Origin: Desulfobacterales bacterium
GTDB taxonomy: Bacteria > Desulfobacterota > Desulfobacteria > Desulfobacterales > C00003060
Assembly: GCA_030613145.1 (NCBI GenBank)
Contig: JAUWMM010000014.1
Location: forward strand, 1 to 13,258
Direction of reading: 5' to 3'
DNA: 13,258 nt
Part shown: positions 7,354 through 13,258 of the stretch, in pieces
Layout of the letters: the number at the start of each line of letters is the position of its first letter
How positions within the stretch are numbered: position 1 is the first letter of the stretch
The notes under the pieces: generated by a model
What the model saw: the letters and a program-made list of their open reading frames with translations, nothing else
Databases searched by the model: none
Told to the model about the DNA's origin: nothing
Made by a program: the position numbers and the translations under genes

Positions 7354-7497
7354 ATCGTCTCCAAAAAGAGTGCCTAAAATTAAAAGAAATTTAGGGATTT
7401 AGGCATTGAGGGATTAACACATTAGAATCACACAAAATTCATTCAATTCCCAAATTCACAATCCCTGAATTCCCTAATGATTGCATTTAGCTTTAGC
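7354..7497. repeat. Degenerate ~10-bp-period AT-rich array between holB and ricT
   Basis: From about 7371 to 7502 the sequence is built of related short words (TGCCTAAAAT, TTTAGGGATTTAGGCAT, CAATTCCCAAATTCAC, CCTGAATTCCC, TTTAGCTTTAGCTCACTT). The word TTTAGCTCACTT is also found at 3121-3132 in the yedE-tusA spacer. AATTCACAAT is shared with the tolA-tolB spacer. The holB stop codon lies inside the last unit. Confidence 0.75.
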
Positions 7498-8469
7498 TCA
7501 CTTCAATACACGCATCATCATCACCTCTAATGCCAGCCGAGGATTTGAGTTCTTTGAAATAGCGGTTTGGGCCGCATGCACCGCCTCAACCTTTTCTAAG
7601 AGTTCATTGACCGACCGTCCTTGTGATGCATTCTGGATCTTGGTCATAAAGTCCTTATTAATAATCCTTTCAGGAGAAACCTTACACATGAGAACGTCCC
7701 TGAACCAGGTCATGATCATGTCCAGGGCATCGACCAATCTATCCTTATCACTTGCGATGGCAGCGACAAAGCCAAAAACAGGCTGAATCGATCTTATGGA
7801 AAAGGACGAAATTTGTTCAACGAGACGCGCGCGCCAAACCGTCCACTTTTCCCCATCCACTGACAGTGCTTTACCTAAGCTTCCCTTGGTCGATACAGCA
7901 AGTGTTGTTGCCGTTTGTCTGTCAAGCCCTTGTAACTCCACAAGCACCTCAGCAACCTTTTCATACGGAATTGGCCTGAAGGCGACTTGCTGGCACCTGG
8001 AGACAATGGTTGGCAGCAGGTCCGTTGTCTGGCTCGCAGTAAGAACTATGAAAGTGTTTTTGGGCGGTTCTTCCAAAACCTTGAGAATAGCGTTCGATGC
8101 TTCAAGGTTCATGGCCTGTGCGTCGTTGATGATCACGACACGCCAGCTTCCCTCTAGGGGCGCAAATCTCAGTTGCCTGGAAAGCGCCCTGACCTGGTCG
8201 ATCTTGATAAAGGCACCCTCAGGTCTTATGGTAATCATGTCCGGATGGGCTCCGGAAATGACCTTTTGACACGAGGGACACTCTCCGCAGGCCGACACCC
8301 CCACAGGGTTCGTGCAGTTGAGAGCCATCCCTAAGGCCATGGCCGTTGTTCGTTTGCCGATCCCATCGACCCCTGTAAACAACATGGCGTGGGGAATGTT
8401 CTTTTTTTTAAGCATTTGGGTCAAGAACCGTATTGGGCGCTCCTGACCGATGATAGAATCAAACCTCAT
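7498..8469 (-). CDS. holB: DNA polymerase III delta' subunit
   Basis: 323 residues from the ATG at 8469. A clamp-loader subunit that works with delta and gamma/tau to open the beta clamp. AAA+ features: GQERP near 8, a P-loop-like GVDGIGKRTT at 33-42, and the zinc module Cys52, Cys61, Cys64, Cys67 (NC...CGECPSC) with the same 9-3-3 spacing as E. coli delta'. Then come a Walker-B-like VVIINDAQ, NAILKVLEEPP, and the SRC motif at 157-159. A longer reading from 8502 exists, but 8469 is preferred because GAGGGGG lies 6 bases upstream and the protein then begins MRFDSIIGQ, as usual. The start overlaps the end of the HD gene by 11 bases, implying coupling. The last codons and stop run into the downstream repeat array. 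Confidence 0.95.
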   Translation of the reverse strand: MRFDSIIGQERPIRFLTQMLKKKNIPHAMLFTGVDGIGKRTTAMALGMALNCTNPVGVSACGECPSCQKVISGAHPDMITIRPEGAFIKIDQVRALSRQLRFAPLEGSWRVVIINDAQAMNLEASNAILKVLEEPPKNTFIVLTASQTTDLLPTIVSRCQQVAFRPIPYEKVAEVLVELQGLDRQTATTLAVSTKGSLGKALSVDGEKWTVWRARLVEQISSFSIRSIQPVFGFVAAIASDKDRLVDALDMIMTWFRDVLMCKVSPERIINKDFMTKIQNASQGRSVNELLEKVEAVHAAQTAISKNSNPRLALEVMMMRVLK

Positions 8470-9022
8470 CACAATCCCCCTCACCTTCAAACCACCATTC
8501 ATCTGAAGCGGTGTTCATGATTTGCTTTGCCAGGGACTGACCGATGCTGGTTCGCAGCCGGCCCACCACGTGCGGAAACCAGGCCTTGGGCCCATTGTTT
8601 CCCGCATCATGCAAGGCTTTCAGTTCCAAGACTAATGCCAGCTGGTCTGCGTCGTGGGCAAGCTGGGCTTCAAGGGTCTCGGCCGCATTAAACTCTTTGA
8701 TGATATCGGCTACAGCATTTCCGAATGGAAGCCCCTCAGTAAGGTCTTCAATAGCACGGGATTCGTCTACGGAAAGGTACTTCTTTTGAACATAGTTGAG
8801 ATCCCCGGTTCTGGCCTCTGTGAGATCGTGTATCAGGCACATCTGAAGGAGTTTTAGTGCGTCTGCTTCAGGGGTTATCTGTGAAAAAACATAGCCTATA
8901 AAAGTCGCAATGAAGCTGTGGTCGGCCACTGATTCGCTACCCGATCCTAAAAACTGAAAACCGGATCTGGGGATTTCTTTTAAGAGCCTGGCTTCAAAAA
9001 GCAGATTTGCTATGGCTTTCAT
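8459..9022 (-). CDS. HD-domain phosphohydrolase, YfbR (5'-deoxynucleotidase)-like
   Basis: 187 residues from the ATG at 9022; an upstream ATG at 9085 adds 21 residues not typical of the family. Metal-binding HD residues: His35 in SVADHSF, His65-Asp66 in CLIHDLTEARTGD, and Asp124 in AHDADQL. The helical layout matches the YfbR/HDDC2-type HD subfamily, whose members remove phosphate from deoxynucleoside monophosphates. Activity here is inferred from that similarity. The 3' end overlaps holB. In many bacteria the gene before holB is thymidylate kinase (tmk); here another likely dNMP enzyme takes that place. No strong ribosome site is visible before 9022, only GTGGG. Confidence 0.87.
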   Translation of the reverse strand: MKAIANLLFEARLLKEIPRSGFQFLGSGSESVADHSFIATFIGYVFSQITPEADALKLLQMCLIHDLTEARTGDLNYVQKKYLSVDESRAIEDLTEGLPFGNAVADIIKEFNAAETLEAQLAHDADQLALVLELKALHDAGNNGPKAWFPHVVGRLRTSIGQSLAKQIMNTASDEWWFEGEGDCDEV

Positions 9023-9408
9023 AATACCCACTAATCTATACAATCGGGGCGAGGAAGGCAACCGCAAAATGACTTGACACCCCAATGAACGTCATATAAC
9101 TTTCGTCCAAAATTGGTAACCGACAAAATGGGAGCCTCTCGCCCGCTCCCTTTGGTCGCTAGAGCTCACAGAGATCGCTGAGATGAAAATTTCTTGGCCT
9201 GATTTTTTGAGTGGGAAAAATCAGGCCAAACAATCAGCCCCTGTCGGGGCATTTGAACCCGGATTGTGGTGTGTTTGACCAACACTAAGGAAATATTACG
9301 CGATAGAGTGGCAGTTTAAGCTGAATTGCCCTCTCAGCAATTCAGCTTAATAAGCTCTGAGCCTCTGTGCACTCTGTGAGAGACACCCAGATCATCATAG
9401 GCGGTACT
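9023..9408. repeat. Divergent spacer with dispersed repeat copy B and two perfect hairpins
   Basis: No gene. Repeat blocks shared with 986-1145 run from about 9135 to 9385 in the same order. Between the shared blocks are two perfect 14-bp inverted repeats: TTGGCCTGATTTTT (9194-9207) with its complement at 9216-9229 (8-base loop), and TTAAGCTGAATTGC (9316-9329) with its complement at 9337-9350 (7-base loop). The longer ORF start at 9367 falls in the repeat and is not the tolQ start. Confidence 0.8.
9074..9100 (+). promoter_or_regulatory. Candidate promoter for the tol operon
   Basis: TTGACA at 9074-9079 is a perfect -35 box. TATAAC at 9095-9100 is a near-perfect -10, but the 15-base spacer is shorter than the usual 17. 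If used, it gives a leader of about 300 nt containing both 14-bp hairpins. Confidence 0.4.
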
Positions 9409-10134
9409 ATGCCAGTCGCAACCAGCAATGACATTATTCAGATGGTTTTCCATGCAGGACCCATGGTTCGTTTTGTCCTGTTGCTTCTATTGTTTTTTTC
9501 AATAACCTCTTGGTCCATTATCTTCGCCAAATATAGGTCTATTAGGAAGGCACGCAAAGAATCAGCCGCTTTTCTTGATCTCTTTTGGAATAGCCGTGGT
9601 CTTTCTGAAGGCTTTGCAGCCTCAAAGCGTCTCCGTTACAGTCCCATAGCCAAGGTATTTCGTGTAGCTTATGTGGAGCTTAAAAAGGTCAACAAATCAC
9701 AGTCATCCTCGACAGGTAGCGATGTAACAGGCGAAGCGTCGCTGAGCCAAAAATTGGTTGCGGTTGACAACATCAAACGGGCGCTTCGGCAAGCTGTAAG
9801 CATGGAACTGACCGGACTGGGAAAGGCCCTCCCCTTTTTGGCAACAACTGGAAATACAACACCTTTCATAGGCCTTTTCGGTACTGTGTGGGGAATCATG
9901 AACTCCTTTCACGGAATCGGTCTGAGCGGTTCTGCCAGTTTGGCCGTTGTGGCCCCAGGAATTTCAGAAGCGCTTATCGCCACGGCTGCCGGATTGGCTG
10001 CTGCAATACCGGCCGTTGTGGCTTATAACTATTTTACGAATAAGGTTCGTGTTCTGGAATCAGAAATGCACGTTTTCTCAGCTGATTTTTTGAACCTCAT
10101 AGAACGAGACCTGATGAGACGAAAGGGGAAATAG
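9409..10134 (+). CDS. tolQ: Tol-Pal proton channel subunit TolQ (ExbB/MotA family)
   Basis: 241 residues from the ATG at 9409, chosen because AGGCGG lies 5 bases upstream and the protein then has normal TolQ length. Inner-membrane subunit of the TolQRA motor. One N-terminal membrane segment (about 17-40) is followed by a cytoplasmic loop with a Ser-rich insert near 96-112. Two further segments (about 136-166 and 174-208) contain the family pattern ATTGNTTPFIGLFGTVWGIM and PGISEALIATAAGLAAAIPA. The identical subunit organisation of ExbB is the only serious alternative; tolR, tolA, tolB and pal downstream settle it. ybgC, often before tolQ, is absent. Confidence 0.95.
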   Translation: MPVATSNDIIQMVFHAGPMVRFVLLLLLFFSITSWSIIFAKYRSIRKARKESAAFLDLFWNSRGLSEGFAASKRLRYSPIAKVFRVAYVELKKVNKSQSSSTGSDVTGEASLSQKLVAVDNIKRALRQAVSMELTGLGKALPFLATTGNTTPFIGLFGTVWGIMNSFHGIGLSGSASLAVVAPGISEALIATAAGLAAAIPAVVAYNYFTNKVRVLESEMHVFSADFLNLIERDLMRRKGK

Positions 10135-10141
10135 GCGCGGC

Positions 10142-10558
10142 ATGCAAGAAAGCAACAGCCATTTCATGTCTGATATCAACGTGACGCCCCTGGTAGATGT
10201 AATGTTGGTCCTGCTTATCATTTTTATGGTCACAGCGCCTATGATGATGCAAGGGGTGTCTGTTTCACTGCCTCAGACCACTTCCAAACCCCTTCCGGCA
10301 GAAAAGGAACATCTCATCATAACCGTCGACCGCAGCCAGCAGATTTATATTAATGATTATAAGGTGGCACTTGAGGCACTGCAGGCCAAATTGAAGAAGA
10401 TCTTCGAAGGCCGTTCCGATCAGAAGGTCTACCTTCGTGCTGACAAAACTGTGCCTTATGGGGTCGTCGTCCGCGTTATGTCAGAGGTTAAGAACGCTGG
10501 TGTGGAAAAGTTGGGGATGGTAACGGATCCACTAAAAGAGATCGGCAAGAAACGATAG
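10142..10558 (+). CDS. tolR: Tol-Pal subunit TolR (ExbD family)
   Basis: 138 residues. Inner-membrane partner of TolQ. A single membrane segment at about 17-34 follows FMSDINVTPLVDVMLVLL, with the proton-path Asp at residue 19 (equivalent to Asp23 of E. coli TolR). The periplasmic domain (about 55-135) has HLIITVDRSQQIYIND and VYLRADKTVPYGVVVRVM, the usual ExbD/TolR fold. Starts 7 bases after tolQ. Confidence 0.95.
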   Translation: MQESNSHFMSDINVTPLVDVMLVLLIIFMVTAPMMMQGVSVSLPQTTSKPLPAEKEHLIITVDRSQQIYINDYKVALEALQAKLKKIFEGRSDQKVYLRADKTVPYGVVVRVMSEVKNAGVEKLGMVTDPLKEIGKKR

Positions 10559-10575
10559 CAGAAAGAACTGAGGTT

Positions 10576-11442
10576 ATGCCTTCCCGTACAGATGTTTTGG
10601 ACCAGGACCGTGATACAGTCCGAATCTGGGTCGGTATGGCGGGCCTTTCCTTATTGTGCCATGTACTTTTTTTCTCCGGTGTACTCTTCCTGCCAGAATC
10701 GCGATTCGACAGACCTTACATACCTTCCGCGGTTGAGGTGGACCTGGTAAGTCTTCCCCAGGTTAAACCCAAGCCACCAGCAGGTTCAGGTCAGATATCC
10801 GCTCCCCCCAAGGCTGTGGATAAAGGAGCACCCGTTGAACCCGTGAAGCCTGCTGAAAAGCCTGTGCAGGCTGTAGAAAAAAAGCCTGAGAAAGCTTCTG
10901 ATAAACCGGTATCCATGGCCCCAAAACCAATACAAGTTAAAAAATCGCTCAAGCAAAAGACTTACAATGCGTCGAAGGTTATCAGAAGTGCTATTGCAAG
11001 AATCGAGAAGGAGGCCCCCGAATCAAGGCCTCGTCCCGTGCTTCAGGCCATTGATAAGTTAAAAAAAGAGATTGAAAGTCAAGGGGGGGTCGTTATAAGG
11101 GGCGGCGTAGCCAGAGGTAGGGTGAGCAAGAAAACACTGGATCTTCTGGATATTTACAACGCTGAAATCTGGCATCGGATACAGAAAAACTGGGCCTTCT
11201 CCGAAGAGATGGTACGAGGTCGCACCGATTTGGAAGCCACCATTATTGTGAAAATTATGAGGCAAGGTGAGATACGGGATATCTGGTTTGAAAAAAGGTC
11301 TGGCAATAGCTATTTTGATGATTCGGTGTTTAAGGCTGTGAAGAAATCTGATCCGCTACCTCCATTGCCTGAAGGATATCTTGGTCCCTTTTACGATGTT
11401 GGTTTTAGATTTAACCTTTCTGAATTGCAAAGGAAATTCTGA
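10576..11442 (+). CDS. tolA: TolA / TonB-family energy-transducing protein
   Basis: 288 residues. Connects the TolQR motor to TolB/Pal across the periplasm. One membrane segment at about 15-40 contains Ser25-x3-His29, the same spacing as the Ser-His pair of the TonB/TolA transmembrane signature. A Pro/Lys/Val-rich linker spans about 58-125, followed by a charged, probably helical stretch (about 135-185). The C-terminal TolA/TonB fold (about 195-288) has WHRIQKNW, then SGNSYFDDSVFKAVKKSDPL with PPLPEG. It is shorter than E. coli TolA (421 residues) and its linker is TonB-like rather than the long Ala/Lys helix. Position after tolR and before tolB supports TolA. GAGG lies just before the ATG. 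Confidence 0.9.
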   Translation: MPSRTDVLDQDRDTVRIWVGMAGLSLLCHVLFFSGVLFLPESRFDRPYIPSAVEVDLVSLPQVKPKPPAGSGQISAPPKAVDKGAPVEPVKPAEKPVQAVEKKPEKASDKPVSMAPKPIQVKKSLKQKTYNASKVIRSAIARIEKEAPESRPRPVLQAIDKLKKEIESQGGVVIRGGVARGRVSKKTLDLLDIYNAEIWHRIQKNWAFSEEMVRGRTDLEATIIVKIMRQGEIRDIWFEKRSGNSYFDDSVFKAVKKSDPLPPLPEGYLGPFYDVGFRFNLSELQRKF

Positions 11443-11520
11443 TTAAAATTTAGGAATTATGGAATTCCCGAATTCCTCAATTCACAATTCCCCAATCCCG
11501 GCTTATCCGGACTAATTATT
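11443..11520. repeat. GAATTCC-type degenerate repeat between tolA and tolB
   Basis: The 78-bp spacer is mostly repeats of AATTCC/GGAATT words (TAGGAATTATGGAATTCCC, then GAATTCCTCAATTCACAATT) with a 9-10 bp period and internal palindromes. It shares AATTCCTCAA with 3082-3091 and AATTCACAAT with the holB-ricT spacer. No ribosome site for tolB is evident in it. Confidence 0.7.
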
Positions 11521-12867
11521 ATGATTTCAATAAGTTATATAAAATCAAAGAGAATATATCTGACCCTAATTCTTGTAGTCTTTATCACTTTGGTTGCCTG
11601 TTTAAATAGAACCTGCCAGGCGCGTGTCTACATCAATATCAACGCCCCGTATCTGAGAAAAATTCCAACCGCTATCCCAATTTTCAAAGACATGACTGCA
11701 GGGCAAAACCACACCCAGCTTGCAAAGGAGTTTTCTGATCTATTGGCAGAAACATTAAAGTTTACAGGTTTCTTTAAAATACTTGACCATGAAAGTTTTC
11801 TTGAGGACCCACAAAAAGCGGGTTTGATGCAGCATGCGATCAGCTTTAAAAACTGGACCGACATCGGTGCCGAACTCCTGATCAAAGGCGGGTTTGAGTT
11901 TAAGGGTGAAATACTTGAGGTCGAACTTAGGCTCTTTGACACCTTTGGTGGCCGTCTGGTCGTGGGGAGGCGATATACGGGACGACTTAATGATCAAAGG
12001 CGCATAATCCATCGCTTCTGTGATGAGGTAATCCTTCGATTGACGGGTCACCCAGGAATTTTCAGTACACAGATTGCATTTGTGTCAACCACAACAGGAA
12101 ACAAAGAGATATATATTGCAGGTTTTGACGGACACAACCCAATACGGTTTACCAACACTGGAACGATTACCCTGTTTCCCGCCTGGTCCTCAGATGGCAG
12201 GAGCTTGGCCTACACTGATTACAGGCATGGGAAACCAGAGCTTTTTATCAGAAACATTAAAGAAAAACGGGGCACGGTGGTTAGCCTTGAAGGATCAAGC
12301 ATCACACCGGCTTGGGTACCTGGAAAGTTTGCTCTGGCCGCATCCCTTTCCCATGAAGGCAACCCGGCGATTTATCTGTTGAGTGGAAACGGTAAGATTA
12401 TGAGAAAGTTGACCCGTTATTGGGGCATCGACGTCGCCCCTACGTGGTCGCCTGATGGGAAAAGGTTTGCGTTTGTTTCGAACCGATCAGGATCTCCCCA
12501 AATATTCATAAAAAACATCGAAAACGGCAATGTCCGAAGGCTGACCTACGAAGGAAATTACAACACCTCACCCCAGTGGTCACCACAGGGCAACTACATA
12601 GCCTATGTGGGGATGAAAAATAGTCACCTTGATATTTACCTGATCGGGATAGACGGAAAGGGCCCGATTCAACTGACCCAAGACGCTGGAAACAATGAAT
12701 CGCCAACATGGTCTCCAGACGGCACCCTCATCGCTTTTAGTTCTACCAGGGAAGGGCCGTCCAGGGTCTATGTGATGAATGCTAACGGGTCGGATCAGCG
12801 TCGCTTGTTGCTCCTTGAAGGTAAGCAGACAAATCCGAGTTGGTCACCACGGCTTACCAGTGGTTGA
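11521..12867 (+). CDS. tolB: Tol-Pal periplasmic beta-propeller protein TolB
   Basis: 448 residues, normal TolB length. A signal peptide of about 34 residues (basic start, hydrophobic LTLILVVFITLVACL, likely cut after TCQA) exports it to the periplasm, where it binds Pal and TolA. The N-terminal TolB domain is at about 38-170 (PIFKDMTAG, FSDLLAETLKFTGFFKILD). The C-terminal propeller has repeated blades with FPAWSSDGRSLAYTDYRHG, PTWSPDGKRFAFVSNRSGSP, PQWSPQGNYIAYV, PTWSPDGTLIAFSSTREGPS and a final NPSWSPR. No Shine-Dalgarno match is visible before the ATG; the spacer is repeat. Confidence 0.96.
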   Translation: MISISYIKSKRIYLTLILVVFITLVACLNRTCQARVYININAPYLRKIPTAIPIFKDMTAGQNHTQLAKEFSDLLAETLKFTGFFKILDHESFLEDPQKAGLMQHAISFKNWTDIGAELLIKGGFEFKGEILEVELRLFDTFGGRLVVGRRYTGRLNDQRRIIHRFCDEVILRLTGHPGIFSTQIAFVSTTTGNKEIYIAGFDGHNPIRFTNTGTITLFPAWSSDGRSLAYTDYRHGKPELFIRNIKEKRGTVVSLEGSSITPAWVPGKFALAASLSHEGNPAIYLLSGNGKIMRKLTRYWGIDVAPTWSPDGKRFAFVSNRSGSPQIFIKNIENGNVRRLTYEGNYNTSPQWSPQGNYIAYVGMKNSHLDIYLIGIDGKGPIQLTQDAGNNESPTWSPDGTLIAFSSTREGPSRVYVMNANGSDQRRLLLLEGKQTNPSWSPRLTSG

Positions 12868-13145
12868 TTATTAGTTTGACCATGGTTTTAAGAGGTGTTG
12901 ATACATTTTTGAGCTTTTTATAAGCTGATACCGGATACTTGATGCTGGATTCAAAAGGAATCTTCCAGTATCAAGAATTCGGCAACCAGCATCTGAATGT
13001 GTTGCGCGTAAGATAAAAGTTGTAATATTGGCTCATAATGTAATCAGGACCGAATTCCTTGAGGTATTGCGGAATTTGAGCACTTGACTTTTTGGGAGGT
13101 TTCAAGTATCTGCATGTAAACTTTTGCTTCAGAGGAGGTGGAATT
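12868..13145. repeat. tolB-pal spacer with GATGCTGGA/GGATACT palindromic repeat
   Basis: No ORF of substance. CTTGATGCTGGA (12938-12949) pairs with TCCAGTATCAAG (12964-12975) in a 12-bp stem with one G-T pair and a 14-base loop. Related words (GCTGATACC, GGATACTT, ACCAGCATCTG) surround it. The remaining 150 bases hold the likely pal promoter and leader. This hairpin lacks a T-run, so it is not a classic terminator. Confidence 0.65.
13084..13112 (+). promoter_or_regulatory. Possible promoter for pal
   Basis: TTGACT (13084-13089), a 17-base spacer and TATCTG (13107-13112) lie 34 bases before the pal start. The -35 box is good and the -10 is poor. It would let pal be expressed apart from tolQRAB. 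Confidence 0.35.
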
Positions 13146-13258
13146 ATGACAAAGAGGTACTGGAGAAGTTTGGCGCTTTTCTTGGTGATTCCCGGTTTGA
13201 TGTTTGCAGCTTCCTGTGCCAAGAAAGCAGTGGTGTCTGAGCCTGTTGTGACTCCTGC
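13146..13258 (+). CDS. pal: Peptidoglycan-associated lipoprotein Pal, N-terminal part (cut by window)
   Basis: Only 37 codons are in the window. They encode a lipoprotein signal peptide: basic start MTKRYWR, hydrophobic core LALFLVIPGLMF and lipobox AASC with the lipidated Cys at residue 24, followed by AKK (no Asp at +2, which fits outer-membrane sorting). A very strong ribosome site, AGAGGAGGTG at 13131-13140, precedes the ATG by 5 bases. The OmpA-like peptidoglycan-binding domain is not visible, so the identity as Pal rests on the position directly after tolB. Another Tol-associated lipoprotein is possible. Confidence 0.8.
   Translation, partial: MTKRYWRSLALFLVIPGLMFAASCAKKAVVSEPVVTP

Noticed and set aside
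7371..7502. CRISPR array
   Set aside because: Repeats are under 12 bases, degenerate and without unique spacers; no cas genes are in the window.
9194..9229. Hairpin as a rho-independent terminator
   Set aside because: It lies between divergent genes, so nothing needs terminating there, and no T-run follows the stem on either strand.
9367..9408. Upstream start for tolQ at a GTG, adding 14 residues
   Set aside because: The start lies within the dispersed repeat; the ATG at 9409 has AGGCGG at proper distance and gives normal TolQ length.
13114..13119. ATG-TAA minimal ORF in the pal leader after GGGAGG
   Set aside because: The spacing from the GGGAGG is about 15 bases, too long for initiation; probably chance.

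Overview
The window reads as a piece of a Gram-negative, probably sulfate-reducing-type deltaproteobacterial (Desulfobacterota) chromosome. The basis is gene content: a selenocysteine-containing SelD beside YedE/TusA/DUF3343 genes, a RicT homologue in a Gram-negative neighbourhood (next to metG and holB), and a tol-pal cluster. The intergenic spaces are full of short degenerate repeats. The taxon is inferred from gene content and style, not from any search.

Left part, minus strand (about 1-4230), is a selenium-handling cluster. In transcription order it runs: a YedE-family membrane protein (yedE); a stand-alone TusA/SirA-like CPxP protein; a DUF3343 (Se/S-carrier-like) protein with an extra cysteine-bearing C-terminal region; a divergent carbohydrate-kinase/NAD(P)H-hydrate-dehydratase-fold protein; and selD, cut by the window edge. 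The middle three genes are tightly packed or overlapping. selD has an in-frame UGA at the active-site position, followed by a hairpin with the position and shape of a bacterial SECIS, so the host very probably decodes UGA as selenocysteine. The logical reading is uptake or import (YedE), sulfur/selenium carriage (TusA-like, DUF3343) and activation to selenophosphate (SelD). The roles of the kinase-fold protein and of the DUF3343 C-terminal region are open.

Middle part, minus strand (about 4628-9022), is a housekeeping run: an HD-domain phosphohydrolase of the YfbR type, then holB (DNA polymerase III delta'), ricT (PSP1 domain) and metG. The first pair and the last pair overlap at their stop/start codons. 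The holB-ricT gap is filled by a degenerate ~10-bp-period repeat that contains the holB stop codon.

Right part, plus strand (about 9409-13258), is tolQ-tolR-tolA-tolB-pal, the trans-envelope machine that links inner-membrane proton motive force to the outer membrane and peptidoglycan; pal is cut by the window edge. It is divergent from the HD gene. Its 386-bp upstream region carries two perfect 14-bp hairpins inside a longer copy of a repeat that also occurs between the kinase-fold gene and selD.

Nearly every non-coding gap holds one of several low-complexity or palindromic repeat families. These are listed separately because they are the least explained part of the window.
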